Notes: a model not told the origin generated them from the letters alone. A DNA stretch of 64,000 nt from Volutella citrinella (GCA_034401135.1 JAWZSP010000004.1:1736001-1800000), one strand, 5' to 3'; shown: positions 35,604 through 48,279, counted from the stretch's first letter. Numbers and translations are program-made.

Positions 35604-37307
35604 CTATTGCTGGTAGCCGCCAAATCCGTTGTTGAAATTCTGCCCGGGACGCGGCTGCGCCCACTCGGCGTTGGGTGGCTGCTGGCCACGTCCATAGCCG
35701 CCAGCACTCTGAGGCGCCGCGTATCCCATGGGCGATCCTCCGTATCCGGCAGGCGAGCCGGTCTGGGGACCTCCAAAGTTCCCAGGTTGCGCGCCATACT
35801 GGGCTACAACGCAATGAATATCAGTCAGCTGGCCTTGGTTGTTATAAAGGGATCAACCGCTATAAACTCACCTCCATACTGAGGGTAGTATGTCGGCGTG
35901 CCAGGATAGGCAGGGGCCTGGGCACTCTGAGGGCTGTACTGTTGAGCAGGATCGAAACCGCCCTGAGCGTTGGGTGTCTTGTCCTTGCCCCACTAGATCA
36001 TGGTCAGCTCATCGTGGAGGGGAGTATCAGTATGAAAATAAGACGTACACTGCACTTGAGGGGCCTTCCGTTGACATTGTACCCGTTCATCTGGCAGATG
36101 GCCATGGCTGCATTTTCGTGAGTGTCCATCTTGATGAAGGCAAAGCCTCGGTCAGCCTGGAAGCGCGACTCGACAACGAAACCAAAGTTCTGGAACAGGG
36201 GCACAACATCGTTGGGGGTTGTGTAGGGTGTCAGGTTGCCAACATAGCAAGTGGTTTGCCAGCTAGGCGTTTGGGTAAGCACGACTTCGTAACTAGCCAT
36301 GCCGTGCGTGGGGAACTGGTGGTGACCGTAGGGCGTGGTCGGCGTCAGGCCCATAGCCTGCATGGCTTGCTGCTGCGCCATGGAGGGCTGGCCCTTTTGG
36401 TTGGCCCAGTTGCAGCGAATGGCTCGCGACCCAAGCCACTCTCCATCCATGGAGCTCAAAGCCTTCTCCGCTTCGGGGCGGTCACGGAATGCAACGAAGC
36501 CGTAACCACGCGATCGACCTGTCTTCATGTCCCACATCACGCGGGCCTCGGAGACGGAGCCAAAGGCGGAAAACGCCTGGAGGAGGACTTCGTCGTTGAC
36601 TTCATTCGAGAGGTCGCCCACAAAGATGTGAAAGTGATTCGACGTATCCTCCTTGCTCGAGGTGTTCGACTGATAAGCCCAGTTGACCCGGATTTCCTGC
36701 AGATACACTGGTCAGCTTCGATGCTCAACTCGGACGAGGATGGTCTTGACGCCCATACCGATTGGTGAACACGCCGTCCGTTCAGCGTTTGCATGGCGCG
36801 CTCGGCCGCACCGGGGTCATCGTACTCGACAAAGCCGTAGTTGTAGCCCTTGGCCTAGATGCGGGGAACAACATGTTAGCATGCACAACCAAATTATCAA
36901 TCTCAGGATCTGCCCAGTTCAGGAGAAGGACTTACGTTCTTGTCGGGAATAATCTTGACACCCTGAACGTGGCCGGTCGTCTCAAAGATCTGGCGGAGCA
37001 CGTCTTCGGTCACGCGCTGGTCCAATCCGCCAACATACAAGGCTCGCTTGTTAGGCTCGGGTGCGGCGCGACGGAAACCACCAGCGCTGGTGGGCGACAT
37101 GATGCCCCCGTTATCGACCCCAGACATTGGAGAAGTTATGGCCGTGGGGATCGGGTTCGTGTTCTGAGGGATATGCAGCGGTGGAGGAGGAAGGTGGGTG
37201 GCATTGCCCTGGCCATTCTGGTTGCCCTCAAAGCCAGGAGCACCAGTGTTGGGCTGCGGCGGAGGAGGGAGCTGGCCCGAGGCTGCAGGAGCACCGGCGT
37301 CGGCCAT
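35604..37307 (-). CDS. Pub1/TIA-1-like RNA-binding protein with three RRMs
   Basis: Binds U/A-rich mRNA and poly(A) mRNA, stabilises transcripts and joins stress granules. Exons are 37307-36936, 36854-36759, 36696-36049, 35992-35872 and 35803-35604, giving 478 residues. RRM1 (RALYVGGLDQRVTED) spans about 88-163, RRM2 (HIFVGDLSNEVNDE) about 179-254 and RRM3 (TCYVGNLTPYT) about 303-375. The short linkers SEIRVNWAYQ after RRM1 and CSWGKDK after RRM3 are TIA-1/Pub1 hallmarks. The C-terminus is Gly/Gln/Tyr/Pro-rich and prion-like, ending FNNGFGGYQQ. All four introns (56 to 81 bases) are needed to join the domains. It is divergent from the Mediator-like gene. Confidence 0.93.
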
Positions 37308-39166
37308 TCTGAGAGTCTTGGGGGGGGATTTGGGGCGGGCGGTCTCGACGGTTGAGGAGTGTGCTGTCTTGAAGGAGGTAGCGAGTTATGAGGCTACCTG
37401 GACAAGTCGATCGAGGTGGAGCGAGTCGGCGGGCAAGTACCTGGTGGTGGGACAGGGGTTAGGCAGTTTGCGTTTGCGAGGACCGACTAGCGACGCGGGG
37501 ACGGCAGCGACGACGGTAGACGGAGGGGACGGGCTCGTAAGATCAGACAACCAAACGAGACGGATGGATGCGCTTGGTAGACGGCCGGAGCGGGCGACTA
37601 CACGCGAGTGAGAGTACTGCCGGAGAGCAGTTGGGAGCGTGGGGACCAGGTGATGCCACTTGAAAGCGGACCCAGAGACTGGACGACGGGGACGTCAGGC
37701 GACTAAGGGAATCGCAGCAAGCAAAAGACGAGGACACAGAAGAGGGACGTGAAAGAGGAGAAAACGCGGAAAGAAACGATAAGGAAAAGGAAAATGACAA
37801 GAGGAGAGGAACAGCAAGCGTCTCCAAACTGGTGCGATAGGTACTGTAGCAGTGAGATATCGGCGAGGAGGGAAGAGAGAAGGTGACGGGAGCTTGGTTA
37901 TAATAAAAGTAATTACCTAGCACCTGGCTGCTGCCAGAGCGGGACAAGAGAGGTGAGGGGCCATCTCGATTGGGCACAGGCCGCAGCCCACGAAGAAGCC
38001 CCCCCAATCCCCGTCCCGCGTACAGTGCACAGCGGCCCATCTTAGCCCGGAGGGGGAGATAACTCATGCGCTAGCAGTCCGTACCACCGCCATCAATCAT
38101 CAGGGCCCAAGTGCCTGTCCTGGCGGCTCGAGGAACCAGTGGTGGATAATAACCTAATAATAATTGATTGAACTCCCATGCCAAGGTGCCTTAGGCGGCA
38201 TGCACCGTACCCACACGAGGCTCCGTGGCCCAGACATCGTAAAGAACCTGCATGCGTAGCAGCAAGTCACACAGACAGGCCACAGACTGAGCATTCGCAC
38301 TGTCGTGTCCAACGCCAACCCGTAATCAAGCCGGGAAAGAAAAAAAAACTGTAGGTGGGCAATGGTGGCGGCCTTGCGGGGGGTGGCAGGCCACTTAGCC
38401 CATGCCAGCTTCCACCCGACACCTCGCCGAAGCCAGCGCAGAGGACGGGAGTCTTGAATACACTTTTAGTGGCAATTTACCCGCTGCTCGGCTGCTTTGC
38501 CGGTGACTGTTTGGGAACCAAGCCTGTCTTACCTTGGCTATTACACCAAAAGTGCCTGCGCACAGAGTACTACAGTACTGATAAGTCAGGAATATAGCAC
38601 CCTGTGGAGTAAGTACTACTAAAGGTATTGTAGTATAAAGACACCCATCTTGCAGCAGTGTGAAGCCTCCTAGTGCTGCCTTCTGTCGGCCCTCACCAGC
38701 CCCAGAAAGCCCGCAATGGTTCGTCCAACAGCGTAAAAGGATTCCATCCATAATCTCACACATAATATACGTTAATAGTAATTCTGCAAGGGAAAAGGCA
38801 ACTGACGGCTGCAGCATTGACGGGCCTTGGCCCACTGCTGGCGGTGGTGTCTCACGTGACTGTGGCTGAACGCCATAGCCTCTTTCGCCGGCCTGCATCG
38901 CCGACACAAAGGTGTGACCGACTCCCATGCCCAGATTCCCATGTATGTGAATCCGTAACCTAATAAACATTTGCAAATTTTCCCGCAATTCACTCGCAAA
39001 ACTCAGAGTGACACCGCCTACCTGCCCAGGGCGGGAGTCGTGCTTGCTTTTCTCACTTCTTTTGCTCCCCTCCGTCCCTTTGCTCTATCACCAATCGACT
39101 TCGCTCTCCGTCTCCCCCATCACCTCCCCCAAACAGACGGGCGTTTGCACCACCCCATCCGTGGCT
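37308..39166. promoter_or_regulatory. Divergent promoter region of PUB1 and the Mediator-like gene
   Basis: There are 1.86 kb between two starts. The PUB1 side (37310-37870) is rich in GA and GGC and looks like a long leader. The other side has CT-rich sequence at 39046-39120 just before the ATG. No gene is seen. Confidence 0.5.
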
Positions 39167-40420
39167 ATGGCTTCCGTCAAATCACAAGATCCTCTGGAGA
39201 CTCTCCAGCTGATGGTAAATGAAGTGGTAAGACCCAATCCAAGCTCGCCTAAGCGGCCATTTATTGTAAACACCTTACTCAACACACCTTCCAATAGTTG
39301 GTACACACGGGTAAAGCCCTCCGCGCATCAAGAAAGGACGGCAAAGGCCAGCCTTCTGGCGTGCTCCAGTCCAAGCTTCCCGACGCCGTCTGGAATTTTC
39401 ATTCCGCATTGGACGACCTGGATAGAGAAATTGTAAGTAGATGATGGCCCCGCCACATGCCCCTCAACGTCGAGTATGCTCATTGTTGGCCAGATCGAGG
39501 CCAAGTCTGTCATTCTCCGTGACTTGAACCAAATTCGACAACAGAAGCAGCAAAGAGAGATGACGCCAAAGGCTCCTGAGGCTCCACTAGTCCCAGAGGT
39601 CTCAATGATATCAGAAGTTCAGGAAGTGATTCCTCAGCCTGTTGAGTCTCAGTCCAAGTCTCCCATGGTCATCGACTTGGAATCTTCCCCTCCGCCGGCC
39701 AACAACCACCCGATGCTTGTCGATCAACCGGAGAAGCCTGTTGCTCCTTTCCCAGATATGGGTATGGGATTCCCCGATCTCGGTGAGGTCGAGAGCGCAA
39801 TGAAGGACGAACCGGTGACTGCGCCGGACGCAACAGCCATCAAGGCCGAAGCCAACCCTTCACCGGCCCCCATGGCCCCCATACCCAACATGGACGGGCC
39901 TCCTATGGACTTGAAGATGGAGGCAGCTGGAGGGGATGAGGGCAAGGCCGATGCAGAACTCAACTTTACCAATATGGAATTCAGCCTCGCCCCTACAAAC
40001 CACGACGGCCAAAACCCACCTACGACCCAGGATTCCTCATTCGATATGACGTCGTTTGCTCCCGCGGATGCGGGCGACGACCTCCTCGCCCTGGACCATC
40101 TCCTTGCCGACCCCTCTGCCGAGCAAGTGAGTGCCCCCGTACCTATGGCAGAGCCGGTTGCAGAGAAGCCAGCCAAGGCCGAGAACCTTCCCGACGCGCC
40201 GGCCAGCTTCAGCGCAGAATTCTCAGCATTGGGTGATGACACCAAGGAGGAGATTACCGACTCCAACTTTGACGACTGGTTTATGGAGTCTGGAGGCGAC
40301 TTTGGTGCCGCGGACGGGCTGGGCGACCCAATGCTGGAGGACCTGATGAACGACTCAAGCATGCAACATGGCGATTACGATGCGTCCTTCTTTGGGATTG
40401 ACAAGGCAGACGAGGTGTGA
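39167..40420 (+). CDS. Putative Mediator tail-module subunit (Med2/Med29-like) with acidic tail
   Basis: Exons are 39167-39226, 39298-39432 and 39494-40420, giving 373 residues. The first 105 residues form a predicted helical domain: DPLETLQLMVNEV, then VWNFHSALDDLDREI, then IEAKSVILRDLNQIRQQKQQ. This resembles the N-terminal domain of filamentous-fungal Mediator subunit 2 (tail module, which links activators to RNA polymerase II). From about 120 on it is Pro/Met/Asp/Glu-rich and disordered. The last 60 residues alternate acidic and bulky hydrophobic residues (SNFDDWFMES, MLEDLMND, DASFFGID), like transactivation domains. The assignment rests on the short helical region only, so Med3-like or another transcription cofactor is possible. 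Confidence 0.5.
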
Positions 40421-40868
40421 CGGGCGTACATGGCGGGATACAACGTTGCGCCTGAACAAGGCGGCCAAGCGGATGCCAGATGTACTTCTTTTTTATCATT
40501 AGCTAGGTGTCCAGCTGCTTTTGCTAGCTGGTGGATGAGGTTTTACATGGGTCGTACCCAAGAGGCGTTCTGGCGGGAGCTCAATAGCTTGATTAATGAT
40601 AGACACGATGCTCGATGCTAAGTACCAAACTGGGAGGCATATTCAAAGAGTTCCTTTCTCAGCCACCTGAACTAGGTCTCAGTTCAAGTTCCGTCGACCC
40701 GCTAACCGGACCCCGTTTACTCATGGATAGATACATTGATTGGTGCCTTTTGTTTAAAAAGAAATATGAACCGTTAAGTCGTAACTCGTTATAGTGATGG
40801 ATAATGACTGTGCAGAGCCGGGTGTGATTCACCCTAATAGGTCGAGCTCGCACTCGCAAGCACGTTGA
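40421..40868. other. 3' regions between the convergent Mediator-like and PH-domain genes
   Basis: There are 448 bases between two stops. No gene or repeat is seen. Confidence 0.5.
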
Positions 40869-42192
40869 TTATGAAGCTTGTAAGGGATTAGTGACAGTCG
40901 GTGTATTAGGAACAGGTTTTGTCGTTGCGATGTTGGTGACGCTGGTAGAGGGGGCTGTGCCAGCAGCGGCACGCGCCTCCAGTTCGCGCCGTTTGAATAA
41001 AAGGCTTTTGAAAGCGCCGAAACATTTAAGAAAATCTTCTTCGCTCTTTGCGCGGAAGCGATATGTCTTTTCTTCGGTGATGACTTGGAAATGACGAGTC
41101 TTGCTCTTGCTGCCGCTCACAGAGCTGTCAACGACATTGATGATGGCTGGGAGCTCGAGAATGCATTGCGCCTTGTACTCTTCCTCATTCTTGTACAAGA
41201 TAAGGTTTCGAGGTCGGAGCACAGCCCACTTGTCCTTCCACTGGCCTTTGAGCCGGAGTTCCAGCCATCCCTGCCACATGACACGGTATGGGTCCTGCTC
41301 CAAGTTTGTCACGCTGGTCTGGCTGGCGGAACGGATACCGAAACCAGGTTGGCGGACCATGCTGGATCGAGGCAGTGATTCGGGGGGTTGCTGCACGGCA
41401 AGGCTCTCGATAGATGCGCCAGGCATCCGAATGCCTTCGTTATCTGAAAAGTCAGAGTGAGAAGCGAGCTCGCCCCCTGAAAGACCGGAGGAGTCGAGTA
41501 TTGAAGACCTCCGTCGACCGCGAGACGTCGAAAATCTAGGATTGGGCGACGGGAGAGGCTCCGGGGAGCTGGACAGGAATCGTTCCTGGTCCATCGAAGT
41601 GTTGTGAAGCGCAGGGCGAGCGATTGACTGGTGTTGAGTGGTGTCCGGACCAGCAAGATACAACTCGTCCTCCTCCTCAATACGTGCCGCCCGGCGAATC
41701 GTTTCCACCCACTGCTGGGCATCTTGCTCCGATGGCGCTTGGAAGTGGTAGTTTCGAGAAGGAGAGAAAAGCCCGAAGACGTTGAGGCGCCTCTGCTTCG
41801 GGTCCTTGAGGTTGGCGACGGCGGTAATTTCAGAGAGGTAGACTTGATGGCGCAAGCGATCCTCCTTGTCCGACTTGTACATTGATATGGCAGTGGGGCG
41901 AAGGACGATGTAAATGCGCTTCCATTGCTATCAGACATTATGTTAGCATTGGGCATGGACTTGTAGCCATAAGTAGCGAAGCAGGTGTATGTTGTACCTT
42001 GGTCCTCCGAGTGCGCTTGTCTACCCATCCGCTCTTGAGGACGCGATCGAATTCGAAGCAGCCGTCGGTGTTGACGGGAGAGAAGGCCGCATCGAGGTTC
42101 GAATGACTGCGAGGGCGGTTCGAGACATCGAGTTTCACGTCGGTAGCTATGGCGGTTGGAGCAATACTTCGTTCAACAAGGAGCTGAGCCAT
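40869..42192 (-). CDS. Protein with two PH domains (Opy1-like)
   Basis: Exons are 42192-41998 and 41927-40869, separated by a 70-base intron, giving 417 residues. PH domain 1 begins near residue 55 (VLKSGWVDKRTRRTK) and continues across the intron (QWKRIYIVLRPTAISMYKSD) to the helix WVETIRRAARIEEE near 140. A Ser/Pro/Arg-rich linker of about 130 residues follows. PH domain 2 runs from MWQGWLELRLKGQWKDKWAVL to DFLKCFGAFKSLL. This layout matches yeast Opy1, a PI(4,5)P2-binding regulator of the PIP5 kinase Mss4 at the plasma membrane. The function is inferred from layout. The intron lies inside PH1, and the frame needs it removed. Confidence 0.75.
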
Positions 42193-44771
42193 GGTGATCC
42201 AGGGTGCTGTGATTTCGTCGTTTGAGACAATGCTGTGGGTGGAGAGAGCGGTTGGTCATGGGCAGTGAGGTACGTTGTTGATCCAGGTGGAATCGGTTGC
42301 TGCGATAGCGAGAAACGAGGACGATAGTTGCAGTATGAGAGAGGAGCCGACTGTGATTGACAGGTAGGGTTGATCTGTTCAAAACGACGTCGAATTGTAA
42401 GGAGTGAGATGTCGATTGTGCCGCAATACTCAATGATGCAGCGGAAACCACGAGGGACGGCGCGGGACAGGTGCCAGCAGCGGTTTCCGCGATTGTAGAT
42501 AGGAGCAGCGTCGAGGAACGTGTATTGGTGGGTAGGTAATAGCTGTGTTGTTTATGGTTGCTTGACGAGGGTACACACGTGTCGCCCGCGATTGCAGGAG
42601 GACGAAGAGGAGCAGGTTGCGCAGAAGGTTGGAACAGAAGAAATATGGGGGACAGAGATGTCTTGTATCCGTATTATAGAATGACTGGCAGCTACCGCGA
42701 GAGTTGGCAGGAGCAGGTCGCAGAGTTCGGTTCGTGCGTTGTGGTGCGGCAGCTGTGTGGTCAGGGAGGGAGTGTGAGGTAGGCGAGAGCGGCAAGTCAC
42801 TCGATAGATGGCATGCGACGGTGGCCTTGTAATTATCCGTTTGGGGGGGGGGGGGAGGGTCAGAGAGCCATGGGGGGGGGAGAACGAGTGAAGTGGTGAT
42901 CGGCGGGCGTGGCTTGCCGCAGGATTAAGATGGAGGCTGAAGGGATACCCGTGGAAGGGCCACTGAACAACGACGTAATTAGCCCTCGCTGGGCCGGGTC
43001 GGGGACGTACGCGCGCCACTAAGTCGGCGGGTGCGGGAGCGAAACAAGGCTTGTTTTTGAAGCAGGTCTCCGACCCTCCGGCGACAACAACAGCCCCCTT
43101 GCGCCATGTAACTCAAGGTACCACCACACTGCGACAGGTACCGGGGTACCCGGCAGGATGTAGCTTGGTACAGCGCACTGGGCACACTGGCAGGCTGCAG
43201 ATCTCGAACCAGGGACGGCACTTGGCAGTATCCCGTACCTGGCATAGGCTCTTCAGGCGACGCCTTCTTGCATGACCGTCCAGTCCCCCTCCCCGTTTGG
43301 TTTCCCAGGCGAGCTGCTGAAGTTGCTAGGGCCAGCACAATATGGCTCTTGTCTCAGTAGCCCGTGATCCGATTGATCAACTCCTCCTAGAAATACTACT
43401 GTATTAATTATTAATGATAATGGAACCTTTAAGGTACCTGCCCTTGTTTGTAGCTCTCCCACGTCTCCCGAGAGGGTGGGCAGCTCGCAGGTTGACAAAT
43501 GCACAGGACTCCTCCATCCGCCCAATCCCGCATCTGTCGCCTCCTCCTCCACGTCTCCCACTGGCACACGCAGGCGCAGGCTGAGGCGGGAGATGGTGGG
43601 GAGACAGAATGCGCCGGGTACGAATACGGACAGGCAGCCAACATCTGGCGGACGATGGTTTTTGGCCCATCTACGGACCTGCTGGGCGGCAAAAACGAAT
43701 CGATGGGCGCGAACATGCATGGCCTCGTATGGTTTCCCGCAGGTCCCGTATGGCCGCGCCGACGCCCCGAGGGATCGGTGGAAGGGCGGTCGAGCGATGG
43801 ATGCATGAAGCTCCATGAAGCCACATGAGGCCCCTCCTCGCTCTTCCGTTTCAGCGCGAAGGCTCGCATGTCGAATCAACAGCTGCCTGCTTTCGCGCCT
43901 ACTAGGGACGCTTCATGCGCAATGCGTCCACAGTCGATACTTTTGGGTGGCCCCTGTGGTTGGTGCAACAAGTGGCATGGCCTATGGTGGGTGCCAAGAG
44001 CCAGGCTCATGTTCATGCTGATGCTTGTGCGTGCTTGTGCTCGTGCTCAATCGTGCCCGTGCCGCCAATGAGCCAGCGTGGGCCTGTCACTCCACCGGGA
44101 GAGAAGGGCCAAGGTCATTTAATCTTGGGGCTTGCCGGCCCTCAGGTCAACCGAGGGCCGCCCCGGTGTTTCATGTCCTGGCGGCAATCCACTGGCACCG
44201 GATTGTCCAGTTTTCTGTTGCAGGCACCGTCGCACCGCGGCCTGGTCAACTGCATCCCTGTAGCATTTGATCCTGACAGCGACGGAAGGGCTCCCTGCGC
44301 GCCCTGGACATGCTGGGATCCCGCGGCTTGTCAGGCGCGGAGGCGCTGAGGTGGTGGCTCCCGTGGCTTCCCTGTGTAAGCCGAGTTACGCTCCTGTCAT
44401 CAGAACTCGAGCATCGCTTGGCGACAGAGACATGAGGGGCAGTTGACTTGTTTCCTCTCGCAGTTGCGACCAGAATAATACTACTTAGCTACCTTACCAA
44501 ATTCCAGAGCGACTAGTGGTAGGAACTCTTTGTCATTGCCTTGAGGCTTGGCAAGTTGAGTCACCGGCGAAAACATTGCGAGCCCCACAGCTTCCCAGTT
44601 GGGACAGTCATATGTCACCGTCGCCAACGAACACTCATTTATAAGACCTCAACTGGATGGTGATCAATCGGGAGCGTTTGCAGCGTAATTATCATTTCCG
44701 TTCCGCACTGCAATATTTTTCGCGGCACCTTAAAGTCTCCCTACTTCTCCCGCTCCCCGGCACGTCCAATC
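42193..44771. promoter_or_regulatory. 2.6 kb divergent region between the PH-domain and APH-like genes
   Basis: The longest frames here (for example 43253-43879 minus) overlap several others on both strands, as expected in GC-rich non-coding DNA, and show no domain. Two long G runs occur around 42843-42882. The region should hold both promoters. Confidence 0.5.
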
Positions 44772-46046
44772 ATGGCTCCAGCTGTCCCTGTGGACGAGAT
44801 TGCGGCCAAGGCCATTTCGGCTCTGGAGAAGTCTCCATATGCCGTCACAAACCTGCGAAAGCTCACCGGTGGCACGGGTAACTTCATGTACCTCGCGGAC
44901 CTTGTGGATCCTCGCCCCGAAGCGCCTCATGGCGTTGTTGTGAAGCAAGGCGAGGGGTTTGTTGCGTCCAACCCGAACTTCCCCCTGTCAACCACACGAT
45001 GTGTAAGTGCAATCAATGACCATTCTGGTCCAAACGACCGGGTCACGCAGTTTCAGGACTGATTTCCTAGGCAGGCCACAGAGGAGCAGGCCATGGTCCA
45101 GCTTGGCGAGTTTCCGCCGTCCAACACCCAGCTGTTCACCATCTCGACGCCTCGCATCCTCCACTTCAACTCGGACACTAACACTCAGATCCACGAGTAC
45201 CTGCTCGATGCTGTAAATCTCAAGGAGTACGCACTCCGGCACTATGCCGGTCCAGTTACCGATGGGGTGCGGTCTCACAGCCAGCAGCTGGGCGAGGTCC
45301 TGGGGCGCTGGCTTCGCAGCTTCCACGACTGGAGTGACCGGCCAGACCAATCCGAGCTGCGTAAAGTGTTTGCAGCCAACACGGAGATGCAGGCTATCAA
45401 AAACATGATCAACTACAAGCAGATCCTGCAGATGCCTGACAAGCACCCGTCCATCCTCGGTGAGATGAAGGGCACACTTCAGGCCGTTAGCAACATGGCA
45501 GCTGCCGAGCTAGAGGACGAATCTGCGCTTCACGTCATCCATGGCGATTTCTGGACCGGCAAGTGAGTGGCCACTGTGTTCCATGCTATTTGGCATCCCG
45601 ATCAGGGGTGAATATCATGCCAACGCTAACCCACCACCACCAGTGTCCTCCTCCCCAACAGTGCCGTGAGTGAAGCGGCCCAGATTCCCGTCCGCATCGT
45701 CGACTGGGAGCTTGCCCAGGTTGGTGTCCGGCCGTTGGATGTAGGCCAGATGATGGCCGAGATGTGGCAGCTGAAGCTGTACAAAGATATCGACGCCGGC
45801 GAGCTGCTTATCCGGTCCCTGGCCGCGGGCTACGGTCCAGTGACGGCTGAGTTTGCCTTTCGCACAATCATCCACGTCGGCGTGCACCTCATCTGCTTTG
45901 GGTCCCAGACACCAGGCTGGGGAACTGAGGAACAGAGCCGAGAGCTGGTAAAGGTGGGCAAGGAGGTGATCCAAAGGGCCTGGGACAAGGACCGGGCGTG
46001 GTTCCAGGGACACGTCTTCGAATCATTATTCACGGACGCTGTGTAG
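44772..46046 (+). CDS. Aminoglycoside-phosphotransferase-fold (APH/choline-kinase type) small-molecule kinase
   Basis: Exons are 44772-45002, 45075-45562 and 45644-46046, giving 373 residues. The phosphotransferase fold shows a glycine-rich loop LTGGTGNFMYLADL near residue 32, the ATP-binding Lys in HGVVVKQGEGF, the catalytic loop HGDFWTGN near 232 (HGDxxxxN) and the metal-binding DWE near 260. The second intron splits the Asn codon of the catalytic loop, so an unspliced reading loses the active site. Related fungal proteins are annotated as phosphotransferase family enzymes. The glycine loop and KQGEGF recall methylthioribose kinase, but the substrate cannot be told from sequence. There is no signal peptide, so it is probably cytosolic. 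It lies 553 bases before CTU2 on the same strand. Confidence 0.8.
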
Positions 46047-46599
46047 ACTACCCCGTGTGCCCTCGATAGTATATAATAGCCGTTGGCGAACGAACATATT
46101 CGTAGTGTCCCAACTTTGGTGGGAGGGCCTTACCATTCCAGTTCTCATTGAAATGCAGTTTTCTTATTGACCTGATACTGTTGGCGTTTGATATCCTGTA
46201 GTAATTTCAATCGCCATCTATTCTTGTGTTTTCAGGTTGGTTGGGGTAGGAGCTCGCCTCTCATTGTCTGCGCTTCGTAATTCCCCACGTCCAAGGCACC
46301 CAATCCAAAAAATTTCTGACCAACATCAACCTCCTCCTTCCACGACCAACCTAGCATTCTTCACCCTTTCAACCGGGCCCGGCTGCCCAAGAACAGCATC
46401 CTCGACCGTTGCATCAACAAGTGGAACATCAACGGTACATCACACTTGCGGCTTCCTCACCTCGCTTCCGCCGGCGCAAACCCAGTCGACGCGGGCGCTG
46501 CCATCTCACACTACCCTGCACACCCCGCACTCCCGGCCGGCCGGTGCCCCGCCTCCGAAATCCCAGCAGGACCCAGGGACTCCGTCGCTCCGTCCCCCG
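46047..46599. promoter_or_regulatory. Intergenic region and CTU2 promoter
   Basis: There are 553 bases between two plus-strand genes. The last 350 are rich in C and CCA/ACC, as in a fungal leader. No further gene is seen. Confidence 0.5.
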
Positions 46600-47863
46600 A
46601 TGCCCGGGTCCGAGACCAACCAGCCTTGCAAGCGCTGCAAGGCTGAGAATGCCTCATACGTGCTCCGCAAGGAGCATGCGTGCCGGTACTGCATTCATCC
46701 CAGCTCCTCATTCAACGCCAACCTGTGCTAATTGAGACGGCGCCAGAGACTGCTATGTCAGAGTCACCTCTCAGAAGATGGTAAAGCGCCTTGGGCAGCT
46801 GCACAGGGATACGCGCAAATCAACGGCTCCGGTGACTATGCGCTATCTAGCAGGGCTGTCATTTGGACCATCATCAACTGTTCTCGCCCATTTCCTTGAT
46901 GAAACTGCGCTGCGACACTCAACCAAGAAGTCATTATCGCCGTTTGAGCCATTGATAGTTCACGTTGATACACACCTCCCTGCCGCAGGTGTGTCCGACT
47001 CCGAGCCCTCTGCAGCGCAGAAACTCCTTGAGAAATATCGACAGCGCCTCCCTAACGCGACCCTGGAGTGCGTTCCCCTGACTCAAGTCTTGGAGGTGAC
47101 GAGTATCGACTGGTCCACGCTGCCCCTTGGCGCACAAGACCTGGACCCTACAGCACGCCTGCGCAACCTATTCGATGCGCTACCCTCCATAACCGCGCGT
47201 GCCGACATCCTACGACTGCTAGTCCGGCACCTCCTTTTGCATTTTGCCAGGACGCGTGGGTGCACTGCGCTGCTGCTGGGCCAGACCACAACGGCCCTGG
47301 CTGCCCTGGCGCTTTCCGAGGTGGCGAATGGCCGAGGATTCGCGCTCCCGTGGCAAGTCAACGACGGACATATTACCATTACGACGTACGGAGGGGCCAA
47401 CTCGGTGACCGCAGACACGAGCCTCAGCGAAACAAGACCGGAGACCATCGAGTTTCCTGTCTACTACCCCCTCCGGGAGGTGTTCCGAAACGAGGCTATC
47501 CAATACATGAACCTCACACCATCGCTAGAAGGGCTTGTCCCCTTGGACCAGATGCCGTTTGGTGAGAATGGCCGCGGAAACAGCGTCGTGTCCCATAAAG
47601 ACCTGAGCATCGATGAAGTCATGACACGGTACTTTGACAGCGTCGAGGGCTCTTACTCGGGCATCGTTGCCAATGTTGTCCGAACGGCGGGCAAGCTGGA
47701 TCGCGCGGCCGGCGACGGGTTCTGCGGGAGCTGTGGCATGTTACTGGACGAGCAGGGCGACTCCAGGTGGGCGGGGGAGTTGGGTGACGACCAAGACGGC
47801 CCGGAGGATGCCAACGGGACAACCAAATTATGCTATGGCTGTAAGCGGTCCATCCGAGGTTGA
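46600..47863 (+). CDS. CTU2: Cytoplasmic tRNA 2-thiolation protein 2 (Ctu2/Ncs2)
   Basis: Partner of Ctu1/Ncs6 in forming 2-thiouridine at the wobble position of Lys, Glu and Gln tRNAs, with sulfur supplied by Urm1. Exons are 46600-46685 and 46747-47863, with a 61-base intron that contains a GTGCTAATTG branch site, giving 400 residues. Splicing restores an N-terminal zinc motif CKRC...CRDC; its second half straddles the junction. The central region has the ATP-pyrophosphatase-like fold (VLAHFLDE, GCTALLLGQTTTALAALAL) in which Ctu2 usually has lost catalytic residues. The C-terminus carries two more Cys pairs (CGSCG and CYGC). The start is the ATG giving MPGSETNQPCKRC; the frame further upstream is leader. 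Confidence 0.92.
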
Positions 47864-48279
47864 AGGATTGTGGGTTAGGAAAATGGGCAAAGGGTTTCTG
47901 AACAGCTCAATCCTGCCCCATCACGCAGTATCACTCATCAAGAAGGAATAGTAGACGGAGCGACATGAGATGAAGGAAGAATATATAAAAAAAAAGGAAT
48001 ACTATAGAGAGTACTCGTGCTTTTGCAGTGATTGCATCTATCCGTTGCAAAACTCCCTGAACAATGCGCCACCCTGGAAAACGTCACCTAGCCCAGTCTA
48101 GATGACGTGTTGTTATGCCTGAAATGCTCCCCTCGTCTAACAAAAGATGCAACCGCGTAGTATAGGTAAGATAGCTTGGGGCCACCCAATATACGGAATT
48201 TACGGGTAATTAGAATACCAACCCCCTTTTCCTCTGGCCGCCGTTGCGCCGGTTTTTGGCCAACCATAGCGGAACTCGC
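47864..48279. other. 3' regions between convergent CTU2 and OAC1
   Basis: There are 416 bases, with an A run at 47986-47995. No gene is seen. Confidence 0.5.

Noticed and set aside
43253..43879. 208-codon minus-strand frame in the 42-44 kb gap
   Set aside because: At least four other frames on both strands are open over the same bases, the sign of GC-rich non-coding DNA. No family resemblance.
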